This document shows, piece by piece, positions 45,284 to 54,672 of a DNA stretch of 56,628 nt. Position 1 is the stretch's first letter; the number at the start of each line of letters is the position of its first letter. The notes beneath the pieces are model-generated. The model did no database searches and had not been told where the DNA came from. It saw nothing but the letters and a program-made list of their open reading frames with translations. This DNA is from a bacterium (lineage in GTDB: Bacteria > Sysuimicrobiota > Sysuimicrobiia > Sysuimicrobiales > Segetimicrobiaceae). A program made the position numbers and the translations under genes. Location of the stretch: the NCBI GenBank assembly GCA_035295165.1, contig DATGJN010000064.1:1-56628 (forward strand). The letters run 5' to 3'.

Positions 45284-46677
45284 GCGCTTCAGGGCCGACG
45301 GCGGCCCCGGCGCGGCGCGGCCCCGAGACGTATGCTGTGCAGGGGTCGCGCCGGTCGCTCGACGTTGCGGCGCTGGATAGATGGGCGCTGATGGCGGTGT
45401 GCGTCGTCGGGGCCATGATTCCGTGGTACACGCTCCGGCTGTTTCCGCTGCTCACGATCGGCAACGCCACGATCAACCTCGTGGACGCGCTCGTCGGGGT
45501 TGCGGTCCTTCTCGCGCTGCCGCGGATCGTCGGCGCCATCCGGCGGCGGACGCCGGCGGCTCTCTGGATCACGGCCTTTCTTGTGTTCATGACAGTGCCG
45601 TTCCTCATGGGCATGCGCGATCCCGACGCCGCGTTCTACGCGCTGCGCGAGGCGCGCGGCCTGGCATTCTACGCGCTCGCGCTCGCGTTCGTCGCGGGAG
45701 GCTATCACGCGGAAGACTACCGCGCCTTTGCCGCGGCGTTTGTGATCGGTGCGGCGGTCTCCGCGGCCGCGGTGTTTGCGCACGTCGAGGGGTATCTGCC
45801 GATCCCCGGCTATCCCGACGAGCTGCTGAAGCTTCAGGGCTGGACGGGAGGTGTGCTCCTCGTGAAATACCTGGAGTGGATCACCCCCGCCGTCGCGTTC
45901 CTGCTTGGGCTCGTCGGTGTGCTGACGGCACGGGGCCGGGGTGCCGCGGCGGGCTGGACCCTTGCGTCGTTCATCTTGGCATGGTACATTCTGGCGACCG
46001 CGGAGCGGTTCATCCAGGGGGTGGCGGCGTTCGCCGCGGTCATGGTCGTCGCGGTCTCCGGATTGCGGGCGATCCGGCTCCGACCGCTGGCCGTGGTTGG
46101 CGCCGTGTGCCTGATCGCGGCCGCGTTGGCCCTCGGGTCGGTTACCGGAGGTCGGTGGATCAGCCGGTGGGCTAGTTTTGGGGCGATGCGGTGGGGACTT
46201 ATCGCGAGCGACGGATCGCTTGCATTTCGTGTCCACGAAGTCGCGGCATCGATCCCGCTGGTGAAGAGAAATCCGGTGTTCGGGACCGGGCTCGGCACCC
46301 GCCTTCCCACCGGGGGGCCGACCCCGAGCGAAGCACAATCGGCCTGGCATTACGTGTCGGCCGGTTATGGGTATCTACTGATCAGGTCTGGCGTCACGGG
46401 CCTGCTCCTGTTCCTGGCGATGAACGCGTGGGCGCTGCGGGTGGCGTGGCGGCGCGCGCATGCGCGGCCAGGCGGCGCGGGTTGGCCGGCGGCGACCATC
46501 GGTGCCATGGGGCTCGTGACGTTGCTGGTTGCGAACCTCCTTCATCCGGTCGTGGATATTCCGGAAGGGGTGATCGCGTTCAGCTTGTTCTTCGGAATGA
46601 TCGCGTCTGTGGATGACGGTCGCGTCGCGGGCGCGACCGGGAGGCTGCCGGCGGCGCCAGCCAGATCGATGCGCTGA
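45280..46677 (+). CDS. O-antigen ligase family membrane protein
   Basis: A 465-residue protein with about 11 membrane helices. ATG 45280 lies inside the preceding stop, with GGAGG before it. The region VHEVAASIPLVKRNPVFGTGLGTRLP and the later YGYLLIRSGVTGLLLFL are the Wzy_C/O-antigen ligase motif. Such proteins transfer completed polymer from undecaprenyl diphosphate to lipid A-core or another acceptor, or polymerise it. Ligase and polymerase cannot be told apart by sequence alone; it is the third protein of this class in the locus. Confidence 0.82.
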   Translation: MSASGPTAAPARRGPETYAVQGSRRSLDVAALDRWALMAVCVVGAMIPWYTLRLFPLLTIGNATINLVDALVGVAVLLALPRIVGAIRRRTPAALWITAFLVFMTVPFLMGMRDPDAAFYALREARGLAFYALALAFVAGGYHAEDYRAFAAAFVIGAAVSAAAVFAHVEGYLPIPGYPDELLKLQGWTGGVLLVKYLEWITPAVAFLLGLVGVLTARGRGAAAGWTLASFILAWYILATAERFIQGVAAFAAVMVVAVSGLRAIRLRPLAVVGAVCLIAAALALGSVTGGRWISRWASFGAMRWGLIASDGSLAFRVHEVAASIPLVKRNPVFGTGLGTRLPTGGPTPSEAQSAWHYVSAGYGYLLIRSGVTGLLLFLAMNAWALRVAWRRAHARPGGAGWPAATIGAMGLVTLLVANLLHPVVDIPEGVIAFSLFFGMIASVDDGRVAGATGRLPAAPARSMR

Positions 46678-46715
46678 GCCGGCGCGCCCGGTCGGAACAA
46701 GAGGGGGGACGTGCG

Positions 46716-48038
46716 GTGACCCGCATCTCCGTGATTGGACTCGGCAAGCTCGGGTTGTGTACCGCCGCGTGTTTTGCGTCTCGCGGGTTCGACGTCGTCG
46801 GGGTCGACGTGGAAGCGCGCACGGTCCAATTAGTGAATGACGGGATCCCTCCCATGTACGAGCCCCGGCTGTCGGAGGTCATGGCCGCGGCCGGCGGTCG
46901 TCTCCGGGCGACCGGGGACTATCGGACCGCCCTTGAGCGCTCCGATGTGACGTTTCTCGTCGTGCCGACCCCGAGTGCGCCGAACGGGGAGTTCTCCGAC
47001 CACCATCTACGGGACGCGCTCATGCATCTGTCGCGCGCGCTTCGGGACTCGCGGAAGCGTTCTCACTTGTTTGCCGTCACCTCCACAGTGTCTCCGGGGA
47101 CCATCGACGGAAGTCTGACTCCGCTGATCGAAACTACGTCCGGGCGAGCGATCCACGACGGGTTCGATGTCTGCTACAATCCAGAGTTCATCGCGCTCGG
47201 CAGTGTGATCACCGATTTTCTCAATCCGGATCTGGTATTGATCGGAGAGAACCGCGACGGTGCGGGCACGCAGTTGGAGGAGATCTACCGGAAAGTCTGC
47301 GAGAATACCCCGCAGATTGCACGGATGTCGATCATCAGCGCCGAGATCACGAAGCTCTCGCTGAACTCGTTTGTGACTACCAAGATCAGCTTTGCGAACA
47401 CGCTCGCAGCGATCTGCGAGGCGATGCCCGGGGCGGATATCGACGCGATCACGCGGGCCCTGGGGGCGGACCGGCGCGTGTCGCCGTACAGCCTCAGGGG
47501 TGGGCTGCCGTTCGGCGGACCGTGCTTCCCGAGGGACAACCGCGCGTTCGCGACCTTTGCGGAGCAGCACGGCGTTGACGCGAGACTCGCGAAGGCCACC
47601 GACGAGATCAACCGCGCGCGCACGCACGACATCGTCGAGCTCGTGCAACGGCATCTTCCCCGCAAGAACCGGCGCGTCGGCATCCTCGGGTTGTCGTACA
47701 AGGCAGGGACCCCGATCGTCGAGGAGTCGCCCGCCCTAGCGTTGATCGACGAACTCCTCGGCGCGGGTGACCTTGAGATTACCGTCTATGACCCGCTCGC
47801 GCTCGAGCCGGCCCGCGCCGTTCTGGGCGATCGCGTCTCGTATGCCCCGTCCTCGCGGGCGTGTGTGGGAGACGTGTCGGTGTGCATCATCATGACCGCC
47901 GCGCAGGAGTTCCATGCCGTGGAGGAAACATATGTGGGCGAGCAGTTGACGGCTGTCATCGACTGCTGGCGGATTCTCGATGCTGAAAAGCTCGGGCCGC
48001 GCGTATGCTACGTGGCACTGGGACGGCCGGTTGAGTGA
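46716..48038 (+). CDS. Nucleotide-sugar dehydrogenase (UDPGDH family, catalytic Cys present)
   Basis: A 440-residue protein from GTG 46716 with GAGGGGGG upstream. ISVIGLGKLGLCTAACF is the Rossmann start. It has STVSPGTIDG, a CYNPEFIALGSVITDF substrate loop, ITKLSLNSFVTTKIS and GGPCFPRD with the nucleophile C270. It should oxidise a UDP-hexose or UDP-HexNAc to the uronate. The substrate loop differs from Ugd at 34787, so another sugar such as UDP-ManNAc or UDP-GlcNAc is possible. A typical GLSYKAGTPIVEESPAL C-terminal domain completes it. Confidence 0.88.
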   Translation: MTRISVIGLGKLGLCTAACFASRGFDVVGVDVEARTVQLVNDGIPPMYEPRLSEVMAAAGGRLRATGDYRTALERSDVTFLVVPTPSAPNGEFSDHHLRDALMHLSRALRDSRKRSHLFAVTSTVSPGTIDGSLTPLIETTSGRAIHDGFDVCYNPEFIALGSVITDFLNPDLVLIGENRDGAGTQLEEIYRKVCENTPQIARMSIISAEITKLSLNSFVTTKISFANTLAAICEAMPGADIDAITRALGADRRVSPYSLRGGLPFGGPCFPRDNRAFATFAEQHGVDARLAKATDEINRARTHDIVELVQRHLPRKNRRVGILGLSYKAGTPIVEESPALALIDELLGAGDLEITVYDPLALEPARAVLGDRVSYAPSSRACVGDVSVCIIMTAAQEFHAVEETYVGEQLTAVIDCWRILDAEKLGPRVCYVALGRPVE

Positions 48039-48097
48039 CGAACGCGAGTCCAGCGAGGTAGACGGCACCCGCCGGAGAGGATTTCTGAGAAACTAGC

Positions 48098-49573
48098 ATG
48101 CAGCATCTTGCCACCAAAGCGGGTGTCCGGTCCGGGGTTCGGTTGCGCCTCCGATTTTCGGAGCGCCGCTTGCTCCTTACCGTGCTGGATCTTATCGCGT
48201 TGTTCGCTGCGCTCACGCTCGCACAAGGCGCTCGGCTGCATTTCCGTTCGGACTGGACATTAGTCCTCCGACAGCCGACGTGGTTTGTCGTGCTCGCGCT
48301 GATCTGGCTGGTGATGGCACCGACGTTCGACGCCTACGAACCCAGGGTCGCTGCGCGCCTGGGGGCCAGCGTCGCTGCTGCGATCAAGGCGGGTCTGCTC
48401 ACCGCGTTGCTGTACCTGGTCGTTCCGTACGTCACGCCGCCACTTCCTGCGTCACGAGTGGAGCTCGTCGCGTTTCCACTGCTGGTCGTCGGCGCGCTCG
48501 CGTTCGAGCGGACGGTCCACACGTTCCTGTTCCCGAGACCGGCGTTCCGGCAGCCCGCCTTGATCCTGGGCACCGGTCGCGCCGGCCACCTAATCGCGCA
48601 GGCACTGGCGGAGGATGGTGACGAGAGTTATCGTGTGGTCGGGTTTGTGGACAGCGATTCGCACTCTCCCGACGCCGGCCGTGGCGCCGAGCGCGACACC
48701 TCGGCGCTGGGTGCCCGGCGGGAGGACAACGGCTCGGTGCCCGTCCTCGGTGCGAGGGACGACCTCAAGCAGCTCGTCGAGCGACATGAGATCTCGGCAT
48801 TGGTCCTCGCGACGACTTATCGCGTGGACTCGGTCTTGCTGCAGACACTGCTTGAATCGGTCGAGCGCGGGGTGGAAGTCATCCCAATGGCGGTGCTGTA
48901 TGAGCGTCTGACCGGCCGTGTGCCCGTGGAGCACGTGCGCGAGGACTGGTACGTGGCGCTACCGGTTGAGCAATTGACGCACAGCACGGTTCGTCTTGTC
49001 GCCAAGCGGGTGATGGACATTGTGTTGGCGTCGTTGGGGCTCTTGTGCCTCGGGTCTATCCTGCCGCTCGTGGCCCTGGCGATTCGGCTTGACTCACCGG
49101 GGCCAATTTTCTACGTGCAGGAGCGCGTGGGTGTCGGCGGACGCGTGTTCCGTGCCTACAAATTCCGATCGATGGTCGTGGACGCCGAGCGCCACGGCGC
49201 CGTATGGGCGCAGGAGGCCGATCCGCGAGTGACTCGCGTTGGGCGGTTTCTTAGAGCCACTCATATCGACGAGTTTCCGCAGTTCCTCAACGTGTTGAAG
49301 GGAGACATGAGCGCGGTCGGGCCGCGGCCCGAGCGTCCGGAATTCGTCGAGAAGTTCGCAGCCGAGCTTCCGCTGTATCGGCTCCGGCATGTCGTGAAAC
49401 CTGGCATGGGGGGGTGGGGACTCATCCGGCAGGGCTACGCTGCCACGACGGAGGACGTGCTCGTCCGTCTGCAGTATGACCTGTATTACATCAAGCATCA
49501 ATCTCTGTGGCTTGATATGGTCATTCTGCTGAAGACCATCGCGCACGCGCTCACCATGCGGGGCCGTTGGTGA
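48098..49573 (+). CDS. Polyprenyl-phosphate sugar phosphotransferase (WbaP/WcaJ type) initiating the repeat unit
   Basis: A 491-residue protein. The N-terminal half has about four membrane helices and a Rossmann-like CoA-binding region (ILGTGRAGHLIAQAL). The C-terminal catalytic domain contains AKRVMDIVLASLGLL, SPGPIFYVQERVG, YKFRSMVVDAE, THIDEFPQFLNVLKGDMSAVGPRPERPEFV and KPGMGGWGLIRQGYAA. This domain transfers hexose-1-phosphate to undecaprenyl phosphate on the inner face of the membrane, the committed step of Wzx/Wzy glycans. The inserted Asp/Gly/Arg-rich loop near 190-210 is unusual. Confidence 0.94.
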   Translation: MQHLATKAGVRSGVRLRLRFSERRLLLTVLDLIALFAALTLAQGARLHFRSDWTLVLRQPTWFVVLALIWLVMAPTFDAYEPRVAARLGASVAAAIKAGLLTALLYLVVPYVTPPLPASRVELVAFPLLVVGALAFERTVHTFLFPRPAFRQPALILGTGRAGHLIAQALAEDGDESYRVVGFVDSDSHSPDAGRGAERDTSALGARREDNGSVPVLGARDDLKQLVERHEISALVLATTYRVDSVLLQTLLESVERGVEVIPMAVLYERLTGRVPVEHVREDWYVALPVEQLTHSTVRLVAKRVMDIVLASLGLLCLGSILPLVALAIRLDSPGPIFYVQERVGVGGRVFRAYKFRSMVVDAERHGAVWAQEADPRVTRVGRFLRATHIDEFPQFLNVLKGDMSAVGPRPERPEFVEKFAAELPLYRLRHVVKPGMGGWGLIRQGYAATTEDVLVRLQYDLYYIKHQSLWLDMVILLKTIAHALTMRGRW

Positions 49574-49689
49574 TAGTCAATCGCGGTTGATAGCTACTAG
49601 ATCGAAATGAGCGTCTTGATCGCCGACGGATTGTGCGAGAGTGATCCTGGTTATTCGAACCGGTTCTCCAGGGGAGGAACGGGTGTCCA

Positions 49690-50685
49690 ATGGTGAGCAC
49701 AGGTCGTCGTGTCGTCGTGACGGGAGCCGGTGGATTCATCGGACATCATCTCGTCAAGTACCTCAAACACCGGGGCTACTGGGTGCGGGGCGTCGACGTG
49801 AAATACCCGGAGTACGACCGAACGCCCGCGGACGAGTTTGAGCTTCTCGACCTGCGTCGTTGGGCCGACTGTCTACAGGCCGCACGGGGCGTTGACGAAT
49901 GCTACAATCTCGCCGCCAACATGGGAGGGATCGGGTTCATCACGAGCTTCAAGGCGGCGGTGATGCACGACAACGTGTTGATCAACGTACAGATGCTCGA
50001 AGCTGCGCGCGTGAACGATGTCGGCAAGTTCCTGTTCACGTCGTCAGCGTGCGTCTACCCAGGGTACCGGCAACAGACACCCGACGTCATGCCGCTGCGT
50101 GAGGAAGATGCATATCCCGCGGACCCCGAAGACGGGTACGGGTGGGAGAAACTGTTCAGCGAGCGCCAGTGCGCCCACTATGCAGAAGAGTTCGGGATGC
50201 GGACGTACGTCGTCCGGTTCCACAACATCTACGGGCCGTTGGGCACGTACGATGGGGGTCGCGAGAAATCGCCCGCCGCGATTTGTCGAAAGGTCGCGCT
50301 TGCGGGACCGGACGACTCCATTGAAGTGTGGGGAGACGGTCGGCAGACGCGTTCCTACTGTTACGTGGACGATTGCGTCGAGGGCGTGTTCCGGTTGATG
50401 CAATCGGACTATCATGCGCCGCTCAATCTTGGTTCGGACCGAGTGGTCACGATCAGTGATTTGGTCGACATCGTGGCGCGCATCGCCGGCAAGCGGATAC
50501 ACAAGCGCTACGATCTGACCAAGCCGCAGGGCGTCCGCGGGCGTAACAGCGACAACACGCGACTGCGAGAAGTGCTGCGATGGGAACCTGGCACCTCGCT
50601 GGAAGACGGGCTCGCGTCGACCTACAGATGGATCAGCGAAGAGCTGCGGAACAAGGGACAGCTCAAGGCGCAGATCACACGTTAG
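49690..50685 (+). CDS. GDP-mannose 3,5-epimerase-like SDR
   Basis: A 331-residue SDR. GAGGFIGHHLVKYLKHRG binds NAD. LAANMGGIGFI, SSACVYP, DGYGWEKLFSERQC (catalytic Tyr-x3-Lys), RFHNIYGPLGTYDGGREKSPAAICRK and WGDGRQTRSYCYVDDCVEG are the pattern of GDP-mannose 3',5'-epimerase (GME), which makes GDP-L-galactose/GDP-L-gulose from GDP-mannose and is best known from plants. Bacterial relatives occur in polysaccharide loci. The substrate is inferred. SD AGGGGAGG precedes ATG 49690. Confidence 0.8.
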   Translation: MVSTGRRVVVTGAGGFIGHHLVKYLKHRGYWVRGVDVKYPEYDRTPADEFELLDLRRWADCLQAARGVDECYNLAANMGGIGFITSFKAAVMHDNVLINVQMLEAARVNDVGKFLFTSSACVYPGYRQQTPDVMPLREEDAYPADPEDGYGWEKLFSERQCAHYAEEFGMRTYVVRFHNIYGPLGTYDGGREKSPAAICRKVALAGPDDSIEVWGDGRQTRSYCYVDDCVEGVFRLMQSDYHAPLNLGSDRVVTISDLVDIVARIAGKRIHKRYDLTKPQGVRGRNSDNTRLREVLRWEPGTSLEDGLASTYRWISEELRNKGQLKAQITR

Positions 50686-50776
50686 GCAGATCCGGCCGCT
50701 CCCGGTGCCGACCGCTCGGGTGGGGCGCGAGCGCGTTGCGGGATGGTGGTGCCGCTCAAGACGGAGCAGATCCCGG

Positions 50777-52015
50777 ATGAAACTTCTCGTCGTCCAGCCA
50801 ACCGGAGACAAGCGCGGCCACTACGGTCTCTACACGACGAAACTGTGCCACGCGGCAGGTGAGCTGGGTCATGACGTGACGCTATGCACGAACCGTCTTG
50901 ACGTTTCCCAATACCTGCTTGTGCCCCCTCGGTTTCGCCTCGTGGAGATCGCCGATCGCCGCCTGGCATTCGATCGGTTCGATGCGGCGGTCAGTCGCGC
51001 GCCTCTCTACTACTACTGGGGGTACTTCCGCAACAGCATCGCGGTCACTGGCGCTGCGATCCGGTTGTGCCAACGCGAGACGTTCGACGCCGTCGCCATC
51101 ATGGATGCGGAATTCATGACGTCCTCGTGGCTGCTGCGGCGCAGCCGGCGCGAGATCCCCCCGGTGATCATGTTCCTTTGGGCGTCGAATTTTTCTTTCT
51201 CCGCGTATCACGGTTCGATGCTGAAAAAGGCATATAAGGTTGTGCAGCGTGAGGTGTTTCGGCGGGCGCTGGGCAACGGGATTCAAGCCCTCGCCGTGCT
51301 CGGTGAGTGGCATCGCGACGCATTGCGTGAGCAGCTCAGGCCTTCAACGGGGTTTCCGATTGCCGTTATCCCGGATGGGGCGGACCCCGCCCCCGATATG
51401 CCGGACCGCGGGGCCGCGCGGAAACAACTTGGATTGCCCGAGGACGGTCCGCTGTTTCTCTTCTTCGGAATTCTCCGCCGGGACAAGGGTGTCGAATACT
51501 TGCTCGACGCCGTAGCCCGGCTTCGGGTGCAACCGTTTCATCTGGTGATCGCAGGATGGCCGATGGAATACACTGCGGAGGCGATGGTCGAGACGGTTCG
51601 GCGGCTTAATATCGCCGACCGAGTGATCCTCCGGCTTGCGTACACGCCCGACGGGGAGGTGCCGGCGTATTTTGCCGCGTGCGACGCCTTGATTCTGCCG
51701 TACACCAGGGCGTACACGGGCGGAAGCGGCCCGTTGATGAAGGGTGCGTGCACGTACGGGCGGCCGGTGATCGCGACGCGCGTCTCTGAGATGGGACGGC
51801 TCGTGGAACGGTACGAGTTGGGGCTCGCGGCGGCGCCCGAGGACGCCGAGTCGCTGCACGAGCAGATGGCCAGATTCCTCACCCTCTCCCAGATCGCCCG
51901 GGACGCGATGGCCGCGAACGCGTCTGCGCTCGGGAAGAACAATTCGTGGGACTCACTCGCGCGTCGGCTTGTCGACCTTGCCGAAACCCTCGCGGCATCC
52001 GGCTCTTCACGGTGA
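50777..52015 (+). CDS. Family 4-like (GT-B) glycosyltransferase
   Basis: A 412-residue protein from ATG 50777. MKLLVVQPTGDKRGHYGLYTTKLCHAAGELGH is the first Rossmann strand and helix; AVIPDGADPAP, FLFFGILRRDKGVEYLLDAV and YFAACDALILPYTRAYTGGSGPLMKG form the C-terminal nucleotide-sugar site. The Glu of the usual E-x7-E motif is replaced by the SGPLMKGACTYG sequence, as in some GT4 subgroups. Its stop overlaps the flippase start by GTGA. Confidence 0.87.
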   Translation: MKLLVVQPTGDKRGHYGLYTTKLCHAAGELGHDVTLCTNRLDVSQYLLVPPRFRLVEIADRRLAFDRFDAAVSRAPLYYYWGYFRNSIAVTGAAIRLCQRETFDAVAIMDAEFMTSSWLLRRSRREIPPVIMFLWASNFSFSAYHGSMLKKAYKVVQREVFRRALGNGIQALAVLGEWHRDALREQLRPSTGFPIAVIPDGADPAPDMPDRGAARKQLGLPEDGPLFLFFGILRRDKGVEYLLDAVARLRVQPFHLVIAGWPMEYTAEAMVETVRRLNIADRVILRLAYTPDGEVPAYFAACDALILPYTRAYTGGSGPLMKGACTYGRPVIATRVSEMGRLVERYELGLAAAPEDAESLHEQMARFLTLSQIARDAMAANASALGKNNSWDSLARRLVDLAETLAASGSSR

Positions 52016-53466
52016 TCGCTTCGTGGTTGTTCCGTAACGTCAATCACCGCCAGGTGATCCTCAAGAACACGTTCTGGCTGACGCTGGCGGTCGGGGTAGC
52101 GGGGCTAGGCGACTTTCTCGTCACGATCTATGTCGTTCGCACGTTTGGCGCGGTCCGGTATGGTATCTACGGGTACGCGTTTTCGTTTGTGTCACTTTTT
52201 TCGGCGCTGTTCGACTTCGGCATCGCGACCGCCGTCACACGAGAATTCGCGGCCAATCGCAGTCGGGAGCGCGCATTCGGCGAATTGCTCGGCTTGAAGC
52301 TTCTCATCGGCGGCGTCGGCTTGATGGTCGTGTGGGCCGGCGGCGCCCTCATTACGCGCGACCCAGTTATCCGGCAGATGATCGTCCTATTGAGTCTCTA
52401 CATCGCCCTCGTCGAGCTCGTCAATTTCTGCTATGCGCTGTTTCGGGCGCGACAGCAGATGGAGTTCGAGGCGGTTTTTCGGTTTGTGTATACTGTCTGC
52501 CTCGTTGGTTTGGTCCTCGGGCTAACGTCCTCCCGCGGCTCGGTGCTCACCCTTGGCGTCGCGTACCTCGGAGCGATTGCAGTGACCGCGGCGAGCGCGT
52601 TCATTTTCGTGGCGCGGTCGGGGAAGCTCCCTCTCAGTCCGCGACCTCGGGTGCAGGGTGAGATCTGGCGAGCGTATCTGGGGATCGGTCTCTACATCGC
52701 TCTGGGGCGAGCGTCCGGTGATCTGAACCAGAACATCGGTGCCGTCACGCTCGGGTATCTTGGCCGGCTCGCCGAAATCGGATGGTACAATGCCGCCGAC
52801 AAGATCTACGGCTTGATGCTGTTCCCAATGGGGTTGATCGCGTCTGCGGTGTTCCCGGCCTTGTCGGAGGCGCGACAGCGAGCTCCGGAGCGGTTTGTAC
52901 GGTATTGGATCACGTGGGGGCGTGTCACGATCACGCTGTCCGTGTTGCTCGCGTGTCTTGTCTTCATGCGATCTCGAGATATCATTGAGCTGTTGTATCG
53001 CGGTAGCTTCCTTCCCGCGGCGCTCGCGTTGCAGATCCTCGTTGTGGCCGCGCTCATCGGTTACGTACAAGTTCTGTACTATCACGTGTTGCTGATTGCC
53101 GATCGCCAGCGCGAGCTGTTTGTCGCAGGCGTTGTGGCAACCGTGGTACACGTCGTGCTGAACTTTCTACTCGTGCCGCGGTACGGCCTGTATGGCGTGG
53201 CGTTGGGCACGGACGCGTCCCAGCTAGTTCTACTCGTTCAGTGCGTGGTACTGACGTCGCGGTACGCCGCAGTCAATCCGGTGTCTCCCGAGCTCCTGCA
53301 GTCGCTCGCGGTTGCCCTGGTGTCCGCGGCGGCGACGGCCGCTGTCGTCGCCCGCGTACCGCAGGGTCGGATCGGCCTCATGGTTGCCTTGCCGATCGGC
53401 GCGGCCGTCTATTTTGGGATGGTCAGAGTGTCGGGTGAAGTGTGGCGTTGGCTGGCGCGCCGGTGA
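52012..53466 (+). CDS. Wzx-type oligosaccharide flippase
   Basis: A 484-residue MATE/MOP-type membrane protein from GTG 52012. About 12-14 hydrophobic helices are visible. KNTFWLTLAVGVAGLGDFLVTIYVVRTFGAVRYG near the start and MEFEAVFRFVYTVCLVGLVLGL mid-protein are typical of the polysaccharide biosynthesis/Wzx family. It moves the lipid-linked repeat unit across the cytoplasmic membrane for Wzy. Translational coupling to the upstream glycosyltransferase is likely (4-bp overlap). Confidence 0.9.
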   Translation: MIASWLFRNVNHRQVILKNTFWLTLAVGVAGLGDFLVTIYVVRTFGAVRYGIYGYAFSFVSLFSALFDFGIATAVTREFAANRSRERAFGELLGLKLLIGGVGLMVVWAGGALITRDPVIRQMIVLLSLYIALVELVNFCYALFRARQQMEFEAVFRFVYTVCLVGLVLGLTSSRGSVLTLGVAYLGAIAVTAASAFIFVARSGKLPLSPRPRVQGEIWRAYLGIGLYIALGRASGDLNQNIGAVTLGYLGRLAEIGWYNAADKIYGLMLFPMGLIASAVFPALSEARQRAPERFVRYWITWGRVTITLSVLLACLVFMRSRDIIELLYRGSFLPAALALQILVVAALIGYVQVLYYHVLLIADRQRELFVAGVVATVVHVVLNFLLVPRYGLYGVALGTDASQLVLLVQCVVLTSRYAAVNPVSPELLQSLAVALVSAAATAAVVARVPQGRIGLMVALPIGAAVYFGMVRVSGEVWRWLARR

Positions 53467-53558
53467 AAGGGGCACGCCGCGCGGCCCGGCGTTGGTCGAA
53501 TGGAACCGGTGTTTGTGTCGGCGAATAGGATCACGTCGTCGAAGGAGTGGATGGCCGC

Positions 53559-54617
53559 ATGAAGCGCGCGTTGATCACGGGACTGACGGGCCAGGATGGA
53601 TCCTACCTCGCAGAACTGCTCCTGTTCAAGGGGTATGAAGTCCACGGGCTGGTGCGACGAGCTTCAACGTTCAACACTCGGCGGATCGAACATATCTATC
53701 GCGATCCACACGACCCGGATCGCCACTTGGCTGGTTACTACGGCGACCTTTCGAGCCTCGAGCAGCTCATCAGCCTCATCTACGATGTGCGCCCGGACGA
53801 GGTGTATCACCTCGGCGCGCAGAGCCACGTCAAGGTTAGCTTCGAGATGCCGGAGTACACGGGGGACATCACGGGGCTTGGGACGACGCGCGTACTCGAG
53901 GCCATCCGCAGGAGTGGAATCAAGACGCGGTTCTACCACGCGTCGAGCAGCGAGATGTTCGGCGACGCGAGGGCGCCGCAGAGCGAGCGGACGCCGTTTC
54001 GCCCCCGCAGTCCCTACGCGGTGGCGAAAGTGTACGCGCATTGGATGACGGCGACCTATCGTGAAGGGTACAAGATGTTCGCGAGCAACGGCATCCTTTT
54101 CAACCACGAGAGTCCCCGGCGGGGCGAAATTTTCGTCAGTCGCAAGATCACGCGTGCGGTCGCGCAGATTGTTGCCGGGCAGCAGCAGCGTCTGTATCTC
54201 GGAAACCTCGCCCCCAAACGCGACTGGGGCTATGCCCCGGAATACGTCATGGCGATGTGGCTGATCCTACAGCAGGATAGGCCGAGCGACTTCGTCATCG
54301 GTACCGGTGAGGCCCATTCCGTGTCGGAGTTTGTCGAGGAGGCCTTTTCGTACGTCGGCCGAAACTGGCGCGAGCATGTGAGCATCGATGCTCGGTATCA
54401 GCGTCCGCTGGAAGTCGAGAATCTCGTGGCGGACGCGTCGGCCGCGAAGGTGCACCTGGGATGGGTTCCCACGGTGAGGTTCCGCGAGTTAGTGCGCATC
54501 ATGGTGGACGCAGACATGGAAGCGATTGGGCTGGCGCCGATTGGAGAAGGGAAGAAGATCCTGGAGCAGAAGTTCCCGAACCAGCGTTTCTGGGATTTGC
54601 GCGCCGTGTCGCCGTGA
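53559..54617 (+). CDS. gmd: GDP-mannose 4,6-dehydratase
   Basis: A 352-residue SDR. ATG 53559 is chosen: the SD GAAGGAG (53541-53547) lies 11 bases upstream, whereas a GTG at 53547 overlaps the SD itself. [73 protein letters not shown] (catalytic Tyr-x3-Lys) and [16 protein letters not shown] are all diagnostic of GMD. It makes GDP-4-keto-6-deoxymannose, the branch point to GDP-fucose, GDP-rhamnose or GDP-perosamine. The following aminotransferase, acetyltransferase and Fcl-like gene could use this intermediate. Confidence 0.97.
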   Translation: MKRALITGLTGQDGSYLAELLLFKGYEVHGLVRRASTFNTRRIEHIYRDPHDPDRHLAGYYGDLSSLEQLISLIYDVRPDEVYHLGAQSHVKVSFEMPEYTGDITGLGTTRVLEAIRRSGIKTRFYHASSSEMFGDARAPQSERTPFRPRSPYAVAKVYAHWMTATYREGYKMFASNGILFNHESPRRGEIFVSRKITRAVAQIVAGQQQRLYLGNLAPKRDWGYAPEYVMAMWLILQQDRPSDFVIGTGEAHSVSEFVEEAFSYVGRNWREHVSIDARYQRPLEVENLVADASAAKVHLGWVPTVRFRELVRIMVDADMEAIGLAPIGEGKKILEQKFPNQRFWDLRAVSP

Positions 54618-54672
54618 ACACGCGGGCGGACGGCGGTCGGTTGGTGCGCGGGACGATTGGGGGACTGCTTTG